A stretch of 29,595 nucleotides of DNA from CAYOUV01 sp964407265 (GTDB lineage Bacteria; Chloroflexota; Anaerolineae; Anaerolineales; Villigracilaceae): contig CAYOUV010000041.1 in assembly GCA_964407265.1 (NCBI GenBank), forward strand, positions 1 to 29,595. The letters run 5' to 3'. A program made the position numbers and the translations under genes. The notes beneath the pieces were generated by a model, which worked only from the letters and a program-made list of their open reading frames with translations, was not told the origin of the DNA and ran no database searches. This document shows, piece by piece, positions 1-7,640 of this stretch (within the stretch, counting starts at the first letter, position 1; every line of letters starts with the position of its first letter).

Positions 1-576
1 TGGCTGATGATGGACGAGGCGCACTCGGTTGGCGTACTCGGCAAGACCGGGCGCGGTATCGAAGAGCACTTCGATATGGAAGGATCAGTCGATATCAAAA
101 TGGGCACGCTGAGTAAGACAATTCCATCCGTCGGGGGATATGTTGCGGCCAAAGAAGAAATCATTACGTATTTACGCCATGCCAGCCGCGCCTATATTTT
201 TTCCGCCGCCTTGCCGCCTGCCCAAACCGCCGCGGCCAACGAAGCCTTCAAAGTCATCCTGGACGAACCCTGGCGCATCGAGAAGCTGCAAGCCAATACC
301 GATCTCTTCATCAATGGCCTGAAGTCCTCCGGGTTCGACACCTTGTTGACCGAGACAGCCATTGTCCCGGTTTTATGCGGCTCGGACGAACGTGCTTTTG
401 CCATGACGCGCGAATGCCAGCATCACGATGTATTTGTGCTGCCAGTCGTCTCACCCGCCGTCCCGGAAGGGCTGTCTCGCCTGCGGGCGACGGTCACGGC
501 CGCACACGAGCCGGAGGATATTAAGTACGCCATGTCGGTCATGGAAAAAGCTGGCAAGGACATCGGGATTATCTAG
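1..576 (+). CDS. alpha-oxoamine synthase family PLP enzyme (KBL/BioF/SPT-like), 3' part only
   Basis: The frame is open from base 1, so this is the C-terminal 191 residues of a gene that begins outside the window. The fragment opens with the DEAHS motif, whose Asp contacts the pyridine nitrogen of PLP. The Schiff-base Lys lies in a GTLSK motif (codon 115-117) followed by a Gly-rich turn. This order fits fold-type I alpha-oxoamine synthases, which condense an amino acid with an acyl-CoA with loss of CO2: glycine C-acetyltransferase (kbl), 8-amino-7-oxononanoate synthase (bioF) and serine palmitoyltransferase. The C-terminal SRLRATVTAAHEPEDI stretch matches the family's conserved end. I cannot tell which substrate is used, because the N-terminal half is missing and there is no biotin, threonine or lipid gene beside it. 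A terminator follows the stop. Family membership is secure, the exact reaction is not. Confidence 0.85.
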   Translation, partial: WLMMDEAHSVGVLGKTGRGIEEHFDMEGSVDIKMGTLSKTIPSVGGYVAAKEEIITYLRHASRAYIFSAALPPAQTAAANEAFKVILDEPWRIEKLQANTDLFINGLKSSGFDTLLTETAIVPVLCGSDERAFAMTRECQHHDVFVLPVVSPAVPEGLSRLRATVTAAHEPEDIKYAMSVMEKAGKDIGII

Positions 577-605
577 ACTCGTTTCTCGATCAATACGATA
601 ATCAG

Positions 606-630
606 GAACGCCTTCCGGGGCGTTTCTTTA
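606..630 (+). terminator. Rho-independent terminator after the PLP enzyme
   Basis: AACGCC (607-612) pairs with GGCGTT (619-624) around a short loop and is followed by a T-rich run (TTCTTTATTT). It lies about 30 bases after the stop codon at 576, so it most likely ends the upstream transcript and separates it from the protease gene. Confidence 0.75.
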
Positions 631-765
631 TTTAATCGAAGCTTGAGATTGCTGCTCCTTTGCCGCATTGAATCTGACAGAATCTGAGAGATTTTTATAA
701 CATTTTTCTAATAAATCCAGCTTAAAATATAAACATGATAAAAAGGTTTATGAGGAGCTGAGACA

Positions 766-1863
766 ATGAAATGGTCTTGGAAAATTGCTCGAATTGCCGG
801 GATTGACGTTTACATGCACGCCACCTTTTTGCTGATCATCGGTTGGGTGGCGGTGAGCTATTGGCTCCAGCAGCATTCGGTTGCTGCAGTCCTTTCCGGT
901 GTTTTTTTTATTTTACTGATCTTTGCCACAGTCGTGATGCACGAATATGGTCATGCGCTGACTGCGCGCAAGTATGGTATCAAAACCCGCGATATAACCC
1001 TCTACCCGATTGGGGGAGTGGCGCGCCTTGAGCGCATGCCCGAGAAGCCAATCGAAGAATTGTGGGTGGCGCTGGCCGGTCCGGCGGTGAACGTGGTCAT
1101 TTCTGCCGTGCTATTAATTTACCTGCTCGTCAGCAATGCTTTTGTGCCGATGACCAGCCTGAGTATCTCGACCGGACCGCTTATCGAACGACTGATGATC
1201 GTCAACGTCTGGTTGGTGCTCTTCAACCTCATCCCGGCTTTCCCGATGGACGGTGGGCGCGTCTTGCGCGCCATGCTGGCGATGAGACTGGAATACACGC
1301 AGGCTACCCAGGCTGCCGCCAGCATCGGCCAAGCGATTGCCTTCATCTTTGGGTTTGTCGGCTTATTCACTGACCCGTTCCTGCTATTCATCGCCTTGTT
1401 CGTCTGGATGGGTGCCGAGCAGGAGGCCAGCATGGTCCGAATGAAATCTTCGCTGGGTGGCATCCCGGTCAGCCGGGCGATGATGACCGAGTTCGAAAGC
1501 CTCTCGCCTCGCGAACCTTTAACCCGGGTTGTGCAGTTGATCCTGGCCGGTTCGCAGCATGACTTTCCGGTCGTCCAGGACGGCACGGTCATCGGTGTGC
1601 TCAACCGTGAAGATTTCATCTCCGCTTTGACAAAGCAGGGTCAAAACGCTTTGGTGTCAGACGTTATGCGCCGTGATCCACCGCAGGTTGATTCCTACGA
1701 AATGCTCGAAGCCGCTTTGAACCGTATGCAGGAAAGCAAGGCGCACATGATCGCTGTGACCCATGCCGGGCAGCTGGTCGGATTACTCACCAACGACAAT
1801 GTGACCGAATTCCTGATGATCCGCTCAGCGCTTAAATCCAAAACTGCACGAAGTATGATATAA
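766..1863 (+). CDS. Site-2-protease-like M50 zinc metalloprotease with tandem CBS domains
   Basis: A 365-residue integral membrane protein of the M50 (S2P/SpoIVFB-like) family, which cleaves substrates inside the membrane. The zinc motif HEYGH is at residues 59-63. The second motif, NLIPAFPMDGGR (from residue 154), supplies the third zinc ligand Asp162. About five or six hydrophobic segments fill residues 15-220. The C-terminal third (about 233-352) reads as two CBS domains, which in other proteins bind adenine nucleotides and could gate the protease by energy state; that is inference. The ATG at 766 is preceded by a GAGGAG ribosome binding site. The gene stands alone between two terminators, so the neighbours give no clue to its substrate. 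A rhomboid or a chloride channel CBS protein is excluded by the two M50 motifs. Confidence 0.9.
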   Translation: MKWSWKIARIAGIDVYMHATFLLIIGWVAVSYWLQQHSVAAVLSGVFFILLIFATVVMHEYGHALTARKYGIKTRDITLYPIGGVARLERMPEKPIEELWVALAGPAVNVVISAVLLIYLLVSNAFVPMTSLSISTGPLIERLMIVNVWLVLFNLIPAFPMDGGRVLRAMLAMRLEYTQATQAAASIGQAIAFIFGFVGLFTDPFLLFIALFVWMGAEQEASMVRMKSSLGGIPVSRAMMTEFESLSPREPLTRVVQLILAGSQHDFPVVQDGTVIGVLNREDFISALTKQGQNALVSDVMRRDPPQVDSYEMLEAALNRMQESKAHMIAVTHAGQLVGLLTNDNVTEFLMIRSALKSKTARSMI

Positions 1864-1882
1864 AACGCCTGGTTTAACAAAA

Positions 1883-1927
1883 AAACAAGCGCGGGACCAC
1901 CCTCAACGAGGCCTTCCGCGCTTTTTT
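1883..1927 (+). terminator. Rho-independent terminator after the M50 protease
   Basis: AAGCGCGG (1887-1894) pairs perfectly with CCGCGCTT (1916-1923) and runs into a six-T tract at 1922-1927. An A-rich stretch lies on the other side of the stem, so it could also act on the opposite strand. It begins about 20 bases after the stop at 1863. Confidence 0.85.
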
Positions 1928-1993
1928 GTGACATAGGCTCACGAAGCACTTCCACCTGTTGTTTATTTATCCCGTGAGCTTCGCATCCTTATC

Positions 1994-1999
1994 GGAGAG
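1994..1999 (+). promoter_or_regulatory. Ribosome binding site deciding the P-type ATPase start
   Basis: GGAGAG is placed four bases before the TTG at 2004. Upstream in-frame candidates (TTG 1959, GTG 1974) have no purine-rich site at a proper distance, which favours the shorter product. Confidence 0.55.
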
Positions 2000-2003
2000 T
2001 GGA

Positions 2004-4763
2004 TTGAATATCTGGCACCTGGTCGACGCCCAAACTGCCTTAGATCAACTCGGCTCGGACTCCGGCCAAGGCTTGTCTCCGCTTGAAGCCGCCGAGCGAC
2101 TGGTCCATTACGGACCGAACGAACTGGTTGAGCGAAGCGGGCGTCGCCCCCTCTTGATCCTGTGGGGACAGCTGAAAGCCACCATGGTCCTCATCCTGCT
2201 GGCTGCGGCTGGAATTGCGGCTCTGCTGGGTGATCTCAAAGATGCGGTCGCTATTCTGGGAATCATCGTCCTTTTTGTGCTTCTGGGCTTTATCCAGGAA
2301 TATCGGGCCGAACGCGCCATCGCAGCTTTGAAGAAACTCACCGTCCCTGCTGTGACAGTTCTGCGAGGCGGCGCTTGGGTGGAGCTTTCTGCCCGCGACC
2401 TGGTTCCAGGTGATGTGATCCGGCTGCAGGCAGGCGACCTGGTGCAGGCCGACCTGCGTTTGCTCGAAGCCGCCGAACTGGAAATCCAGGAGGCCTCGTT
2501 GACCGGAGAATCAGAAACGGTCAGCAAACTGGTTGCGGCCTTGAAGCATCCGGGGCTGGCGCTTGGTGACCGGCGCAACATGGCATACATGGGCACCGTC
2601 GTGGCGCAGGGGCGGGGAGTCGGGCTGGTGGTGGCGACCGGCATGGACACCGAACTGGGCCGTATTGCTGACCTGATCCAGCAGGTCGGCGCGGAGCAGA
2701 CTCCGCTCCAGCGGCGGCTCGACCGCTTGGGTAAGACTCTGGCCTTGGCTGGAGTTGGGATCGCATTGCTGATCTTATGCCTGGGATTGTTGCGCGGCGA
2801 TGACCTGCGCCACCTGTTGCTGACGGCTGTCAGTGTGGCTGTGGCGATTGTGCCTGAAGGCTTGCCAGCCGTGGTCACCATCACGCTGGCGCTGGGCGCG
2901 CAACGCATGCTCAAGCGGCAGGCGCTCATCCGCCGCCTGCCGGCGGTCGAGACACTTGGTTCGGTAACGGTCATTTGTTCCGATAAAACCGGCACACTGA
3001 CCGAGAATCGCATGACGGTCATGGTGCTGGACGTAGCCGATACCCAGGTTGATCTCTCGTCGGATGTCAGCCGCGGCGGGCGGGTGCAGTTGGCGCAGGC
3101 GGAACCCATCGAGACCTCGGCTGCCCTGGCTTTGTTGCTGATGGGCGGGGCGCTCTGCAATGATGCCCGGCTGATGGAAGAACGCGACGAACAGTTTTAC
3201 ACCCTGGGCGATCCGACCGAGGGTGCGCTGTTAGTGGCGGCTGCCAAAGCCGGCCTGTGGAAAAAAGAACTCGACGACGCCTTCCCGCGCATCGCCGAGG
3301 TGCCGTTTGATTCTGATCGCAGGCGCATGACGACCGTCCACCGCCTGACGGAATATGCACCGGATGTGCTTTCTGGCGTGCAAATCGGCCAGGCGCCATA
3401 CATCACCTTCACCAAGGGTTCGGTCGATGGGCTGCTGGCGTGCGTCTCACACATCTGGGTTGCTGGCCGGTCCGAGCCGCTGGATGCAGCATGGCGTGAG
3501 CGTATTCAGAAAGCCAACGACGGGCTAGCCTCCAAAGGGATGCGCGTGCTGGGGGGAGCCTTTCGACTCCTGGACCACGAGCCGGCTGAGGCCGACCTGA
3601 GTCTCGAATCCGGTTTGACGTTTGTCGGCTTGTTCGGCCTGATCGACCCGCCGCGGACAGAGGTGCGCGAGGCAGTGGCCACTTGCCGGAGGGCCGGCAT
3701 CCGCCCGGTGATGATCACCGGCGACCACCCGTTGACTGCGCTGGAGATTGCCAGGCAACTTGGAATCATCTCAGCACAAGCCGTTGTTCAAAAAGGTAAA
3801 TCTCGTCGGACTGGTACCAAGGACAAGGCAATGGGCAAGACGGTGCTGACCGGCGCAGAACTCGACCAATTGTCTTTCGACGAACTTAAGGGATTGGTGG
3901 ACCAGGTCAGCGTCTATGCACGTGTCTCGCCCGAACACAAACTCAGGATCGTGCAGGCTCTGCAGGCGCGCGGACAGATCGTTTCGATGACCGGCGACGG
4001 TGTCAACGATGCACCCGCCCTGCGCCAGGCGGACATCGGCGTGGCCATGGGCCTCAGCGGCACGGATGTCTCGAAGGAAGCCTCCGATTTGGTCTTACTG
4101 GATGACAATTTTGCGACCATCGTGGCTGCCGTGGGCGAGGGACGTACCATCTACGACAACATCCGCAAATTCGTGCGTTTTTCGGTAGCGGGCAACCTCG
4201 GCAAGGTGCTGGTCATGCTGCTGGCGCCCTTCCTGGGGAAACCCATCCCGCTGGAGCCGCTGCAGCTGCTTTGGCTCAACCTGCTGACCGACGGCCTGCT
4301 GGGATTGGGCATGGGCGTGGAAGGCCCCGAGCGTGATACGCTGCAGAGACCACCCAACGCGCCTGATGAAGGTGTCTTCGCGCACAGCGCTTGGCTGCAA
4401 GTGGCCTGGGTCGGGGCCTTGATCGGCGGGCTGGCTCTTGCTTTGGGCGCTTATTATTTCTTCAACGGTCGCGCCGAATGGCAGACAATGGTCTTTACCT
4501 TCCTGGCTTTCGCGCAGGTCTTCCAGGCGCTTGGGAGTCGATCAGGCAGAGAATCATTGTTCAAGATAGGGCTGTTAGGAAACCCCATGCTGGCCGCCAG
4601 CGCCGCCCTGGTGATCGGGTTGCAGCTGGCTGTGCTCTACATTCCAGCTTTACGCGGCTTTTTCAACGTGCTGCCGCTCAGCGCCTGCAACCTGTCCATC
4701 GCGGCCGGGGCGGGAATCCTGGTTTTCATGGCGCTGGAGATCGAGAAACGGTTCCGTAAATAA
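2004..4763 (+). CDS. P2-type cation-transporting ATPase (Ca2+-ATPase-like)
   Basis: A roughly 919-residue P-type ATPase that couples ATP hydrolysis to cation transport across the membrane. Visible in order: N-terminal cation-ATPase domain, actuator TGES (167-170), M4 motif PEGLP (P284), phosphorylation motif DKTGT (Asp327), KGS of the nucleotide domain, hinge GDGVND (Asp665), then M5-M10. The M6 motif N-LLTDG resembles SERCA. In M5 the site-I Glu of SERCA (in NVGE) is Lys734 (NLGK), so a single Ca2+ site, or another ion, is possible. I chose the TTG at 2004 because GGAGAG lies 4-9 bases upstream and translation then begins with the usual NIWHL start of the family; an in-frame TTG at 1959 and GTG at 1974 have no comparable site. 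The gene ends in a convergent terminator facing nhaA. Confidence 0.88.
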   Translation: MNIWHLVDAQTALDQLGSDSGQGLSPLEAAERLVHYGPNELVERSGRRPLLILWGQLKATMVLILLAAAGIAALLGDLKDAVAILGIIVLFVLLGFIQEYRAERAIAALKKLTVPAVTVLRGGAWVELSARDLVPGDVIRLQAGDLVQADLRLLEAAELEIQEASLTGESETVSKLVAALKHPGLALGDRRNMAYMGTVVAQGRGVGLVVATGMDTELGRIADLIQQVGAEQTPLQRRLDRLGKTLALAGVGIALLILCLGLLRGDDLRHLLLTAVSVAVAIVPEGLPAVVTITLALGAQRMLKRQALIRRLPAVETLGSVTVICSDKTGTLTENRMTVMVLDVADTQVDLSSDVSRGGRVQLAQAEPIETSAALALLLMGGALCNDARLMEERDEQFYTLGDPTEGALLVAAAKAGLWKKELDDAFPRIAEVPFDSDRRRMTTVHRLTEYAPDVLSGVQIGQAPYITFTKGSVDGLLACVSHIWVAGRSEPLDAAWRERIQKANDGLASKGMRVLGGAFRLLDHEPAEADLSLESGLTFVGLFGLIDPPRTEVREAVATCRRAGIRPVMITGDHPLTALEIARQLGIISAQAVVQKGKSRRTGTKDKAMGKTVLTGAELDQLSFDELKGLVDQVSVYARVSPEHKLRIVQALQARGQIVSMTGDGVNDAPALRQADIGVAMGLSGTDVSKEASDLVLLDDNFATIVAAVGEGRTIYDNIRKFVRFSVAGNLGKVLVMLLAPFLGKPIPLEPLQLLWLNLLTDGLLGLGMGVEGPERDTLQRPPNAPDEGVFAHSAWLQVAWVGALIGGLALALGAYYFFNGRAEWQTMVFTFLAFAQVFQALGSRSGRESLFKIGLLGNPMLAASAALVIGLQLAVLYIPALRGFFNVLPLSACNLSIAAGAGILVFMALEIEKRFRK

Positions 4764-4803
4764 CGCGTAGGGACACGACATGTTGTCTGCCTACGCGGTT
4801 TTT
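4764..4803. terminator. Hairpin terminator between the ATPase gene and nhaA
   Basis: CGCGTAGG (4764-4771) pairs with CCTACGCG (4790-4797); the + strand then reads GGTTTTT. The stop codon of the ATPase lies directly before the stem. Because nhaA converges from the other side and ends at 4828, the hairpin may serve both genes, although the T tract is only good for the + strand. Confidence 0.8.
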
Positions 4804-4827
4804 ATTAATTCATCCTATCCAAATCTA

Positions 4828-6162
4828 TCAACTTTCCACGGATAGCTGCAAGCTGCGCAAGATCAGCCAGCCTGCCAGGCCGGCGATCAGCGATGCAGCC
4901 AGGATTCCCAGTTTGGCGGCTGTCAATTCGGGTCCTTCGCCGAAGGCCAGCCCGGCGATGAACAGCGACATGGTAAACCCGATCCCGGCCAGCCAGCTGG
5001 CGCCATAGATGTGCCACCAACTGATCCCTTTGGGCAGGTCGGCCAATCCGCTGCGGACTGCCAGCCAGGCGAAGGAAGTGATCCCGACCTGTTTGCCAAG
5101 GACCAGGCCAGCGGCGATTCCCAGGCTGATGGGTTGCGCCAGCGCAGAAGCAATGTCCCCGCCCAGTACTACACCCGCGTTGGCTAGCGCAAAGATGGGC
5201 ATGATGCAAAACGCCACCCAGGGATGCAGGCCGTGTTCCAGGCGTTGCAGCGGGCTTTCGACATACTGGATGTAGGTCTCCAAGGTTTGCAGTGCAGATT
5301 GCTGGATTTCGCTGATCCCGTTGGCCATTTGGGAGCGCTCATGTTCGAACTCATCCAGGATGGCACGGCTTTGGGAAGCAAATTGCCTTCCACCAATGCG
5401 AGCTTTGGCCGGGATGGTCATCGCCAGCAGGATCCCTGCAATGGTGGCGTGTATGCCCGATTTGAGAAAGGCCACCCACAAGCCGATGCCCAGGATGGCA
5501 TATACCAGAGGATGGCGTACGCCCAGGCGGTTGACGATGACCAGCAATAGCAGGAAACCGGCCGCCACGACCAGACTCAGCCAGGCAATCTCGGCCGTAT
5601 AGAACAGGGCGATCACCAGCACTGCACCCAGGTCGTCCACGATAGCCAGGGCGGTCAGGAAGATTTTCAGGGATAAGGGCGCACGTTTGCCCAGGAGCGC
5701 CAGCACGCCCAGGGCGAAGGCGATGTCGGTCGCCATCGGGATTCCCCATCCGGCTGCGCCCGTTCCGCTGCGGTTGAGCAGGGCGTAAATCACCGCTGGC
5801 ATCAGCATCCCGCCGATGGCTGCCGCCACTGGTAGCATTGCTTTCTTTCGGGAGGCCAGTTCGCCGACCAGCACTTCGCGCTTGATCTCCAGGCCAACCA
5901 CGAAAAAGAAAATCGCCATCAGTCCGTCATTGATCCATAGGATCAGGGGTTTGGATAAATTAAAATTGCTGGTCCCGATGGTTAATTTTGTTTGCCAGAA
6001 GGCGTTGTAACTTTCGGCCCAGGGGGAATTGGCCCAGATCAGGGCCAGTATGGTTAATCCAAGCAGCAGAATCCCCCCGGACGATTCCTGGTGCAGGAAT
6101 TCCTGAAAGGGATGCAAGAGTTGCTCGGCGGGTGTGGATGGGACAGACTGAGTTTTTGCCAT
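4828..6162 (-). CDS. nhaA: Na+/H+ antiporter NhaA
   Basis: A 444-residue inner-membrane antiporter of the NhaA family, which expels Na+ in exchange for protons and helps set pH and salt tolerance. The functional signature is present: TDIAFALG (Asp146), the VDD pair (Asp176-Asp177, matching the ion-binding Asp163-Asp164 of E. coli) and the GK of GLVLGKQVG in the position of E. coli Lys300. It is longer than the E. coli protein because of a hydrophilic, partly helical insert of about 60 residues (near 265-325) with an Asp/Glu/Gln-rich face between membrane segments, as seen in many NhaA proteins outside the enterobacteria. The ATG at 6162 follows AAGG at five bases; a GTG two codons earlier overlaps that site and is less likely. 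It is convergent with the P-type ATPase and divergent from the methyltransferase gene. Confidence 0.93.
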   Translation of the reverse strand: MAKTQSVPSTPAEQLLHPFQEFLHQESSGGILLLGLTILALIWANSPWAESYNAFWQTKLTIGTSNFNLSKPLILWINDGLMAIFFFVVGLEIKREVLVGELASRKKAMLPVAAAIGGMLMPAVIYALLNRSGTGAAGWGIPMATDIAFALGVLALLGKRAPLSLKIFLTALAIVDDLGAVLVIALFYTAEIAWLSLVVAAGFLLLLVIVNRLGVRHPLVYAILGIGLWVAFLKSGIHATIAGILLAMTIPAKARIGGRQFASQSRAILDEFEHERSQMANGISEIQQSALQTLETYIQYVESPLQRLEHGLHPWVAFCIMPIFALANAGVVLGGDIASALAQPISLGIAAGLVLGKQVGITSFAWLAVRSGLADLPKGISWWHIYGASWLAGIGFTMSLFIAGLAFGEGPELTAAKLGILAASLIAGLAGWLILRSLQLSVES

Positions 6163-6235
6163 TTTCACCTTGATGGTTGTTAAGATGTCGGTACACTGGT
6201 TTATGTTGTGAGCTTCAGAATATGAGCGCGGCGAT

Positions 6236-6266
6236 CAGTGGTTCCCCGCTGTCGGGGCTTCAACTG
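6236..6266. other. Hairpin in the nhaA-rlmI-like intergenic region
   Basis: CCCCG-CTGT-CGGGG at 6244-6257 is enclosed by CAGT (6236-6239) and ACTG (6263-6266). The gap between the divergent genes is about 190 bases and contains no convincing tRNA or ORF with its own ribosome binding site. The role of the hairpin is unknown; no T tract follows. Confidence 0.4.
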
Positions 6267-6341
6267 GCCAAATTATATCCAGAAATCGGATCGAGCAACT
6301 CTCAAAGCCTATCAATCTCCAGCTTCGATCATTGCTTGAAG

Positions 6342-6347
6342 TATACT
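6342..6347 (+). promoter_or_regulatory. Candidate -10 box of a leaderless rlmI-like transcript
   Basis: TATACT ends six bases before the ATG at 6354, the distance expected if transcription starts at or next to the start codon. No Shine-Dalgarno sequence precedes the ATG. I see no good -35 hexamer, so this is only a candidate. Confidence 0.35.
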
Positions 6348-6353
6348 TGCTGC

Positions 6354-7544
6354 ATGTCTGCCGTAATTCTCAAACCCGGACGCGAAAAATCGGTCCTGCG
6401 CCGCCACCCGTGGATCTTCTCCGGCGCGGTGGCGCGTCTGGAAGGAGAGCCCCAGACGGGCGAGACGGTGGAGGTGCTCTCCTCGGTAGGAGAATGGCTG
6501 GCGTACGCGGCTTATAGTCCACATTCGCAGATTCGCGCGCGAGCCTGGACCTTTGACCAGGCCGAGACGCCGGATGCCAAATTCTTCCGCCGCCGCTTGC
6601 AGGCTGCGCTGGGTTTGCGCCAGGCTCTTGGCCTGACAGCTGTAACCGAGGCTTACCGGCTGGTGCATGCCGAGTCGGATGGCCTGCCCGGTCTGATCGT
6701 GGACCGCTACGGCGATGTGCTGGTGCTGCAATCCCTGACGGCCGGCAGTGAGTTTTGGAAGCCGCTCCTGGCCGATTTGCTGCTTGAAATGACCGGCTTA
6801 GAGCAGATTTACGAGCGCTCAGATGCCGACGTGCGCGAGTTGGAAGGCTTATCACCCGTTGTGGGCCCCTTGCGCGGTACGATTCCCGATTCCCAGCTCA
6901 CGATTAGTGAAAATGATCTAAAATTCAAAATTAATTTGGCTGGTGGTCACAAGACCGGATTCTACCTCGATCAGCGGGACAACCGTCTGCGCGTGCGGGG
7001 GTTGGCGCAGGAGGGCGCGGTGCTGGATTGTTTCTGTTATACGGGTGGATTTACGCTCAACGCGCTGGCTGGTGGGGCGCAGTCGGTCGTCTCGGTTGAT
7101 ACTTCGGGCGAAGCCTTGCGCTTGGGGCAGGAAAATCTGTCGTTAAACGACTTCCCGGCTGATCGGGCGGAATGGATCGAAGGCGATGTCTTTCAGGTCT
7201 TGAGAAAATTTCGGGATGCGAATCGATCCTTCGATCTGATCGTGCTCGATCCACCCAAATTTGCACCAACGGCAGCCCAGGCGGAGAAGGCCGCGCGTGG
7301 TTACAAGGATATCAACCTGCTGGCCTTTAAGCTATTGCGGCCGGGTGGGATGTTGGTCACGTTCTCCTGTTCAGGTGGGGTGGATGCGGGCTTGTTCCAG
7401 AAGATCGTGGCCGGCGCGGCGCTGGACGCCAGGGTGGCAGCGCAGATCGTCGACCATCTGGAGCAGGGGGCTGACCACCCGGTGGCATTGCATTTCCCGG
7501 AGGGGGCATATCTCAAAGGCTTGGTTTGTCGCGTGCCAGCGTAA
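6354..7544 (+). CDS. rlmI: 23S rRNA (cytosine-C5)-methyltransferase, RlmI family
   Basis: A 396-residue class I SAM-dependent methyltransferase matching the RlmI (YccW) layout: an N-terminal PUA domain (about 1-75), a central linker domain, and a Rossmann methyltransferase domain. Motif I is VLDCFCYTGG (from 223), the catalytic-loop motif is DPPK (299-302), and FSCSG carries Cys339, the likely attacking cysteine of m5C enzymes. In E. coli RlmI modifies C1962 of 23S rRNA; assigning the same position here is inference. The frame is open upstream to 6177, but the PUA-type start (SAVILKPGREKS) begins at the ATG at 6354, so I used that. No Shine-Dalgarno sequence is visible there, and a TATACT box sits six bases before the ATG. 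It is a lone gene, followed by an AT-rich spacer. Confidence 0.88.
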   Translation: MSAVILKPGREKSVLRRHPWIFSGAVARLEGEPQTGETVEVLSSVGEWLAYAAYSPHSQIRARAWTFDQAETPDAKFFRRRLQAALGLRQALGLTAVTEAYRLVHAESDGLPGLIVDRYGDVLVLQSLTAGSEFWKPLLADLLLEMTGLEQIYERSDADVRELEGLSPVVGPLRGTIPDSQLTISENDLKFKINLAGGHKTGFYLDQRDNRLRVRGLAQEGAVLDCFCYTGGFTLNALAGGAQSVVSVDTSGEALRLGQENLSLNDFPADRAEWIEGDVFQVLRKFRDANRSFDLIVLDPPKFAPTAAQAEKAARGYKDINLLAFKLLRPGGMLVTFSCSGGVDAGLFQKIVAGAALDARVAAQIVDHLEQGADHPVALHFPEGAYLKGLVCRVPA

Positions 7545-7550
7545 GCCCCT

Positions 7551-7600
7551 TATAATTAATATTTATATATTAAATATAATATATATTGTTGTATAATAAT
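7551..7600 (+). promoter_or_regulatory. AT-only tract with candidate promoter for the reductase gene
   Basis: About 50 bases are almost pure A/T, sharply unlike the flanking DNA. It contains TATAAT at 7575-7580 and again at 7592-7597, and an inverted repeat ATATTTA (7559-7565) / TAAATAT (7571-7577). No classical -35 box is found at 17 bases from either, so the exact promoter is uncertain, but the tract sits 40 bases before the ribosome binding site of the next gene. Confidence 0.5.
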
Positions 7601-7640
7601 TTCACTGACCTCATTCGATTCGAGTTTAGAAGGAGGAGTA

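Noticed and set aside
2108..3160. A 350-codon open frame on the - strand opposite the P-type ATPase
   Set aside because: It is a shadow of the GC-rich codons of the ATPase: low-complexity Ser/Arg/Thr-rich translation, no domain, no ribosome binding site.
6177..6353. N-terminal extension of the rlmI-like gene by 59 codons
   Set aside because: The extension has no PUA-like sequence and contains a hairpin; the family start fits the ATG at 6354.
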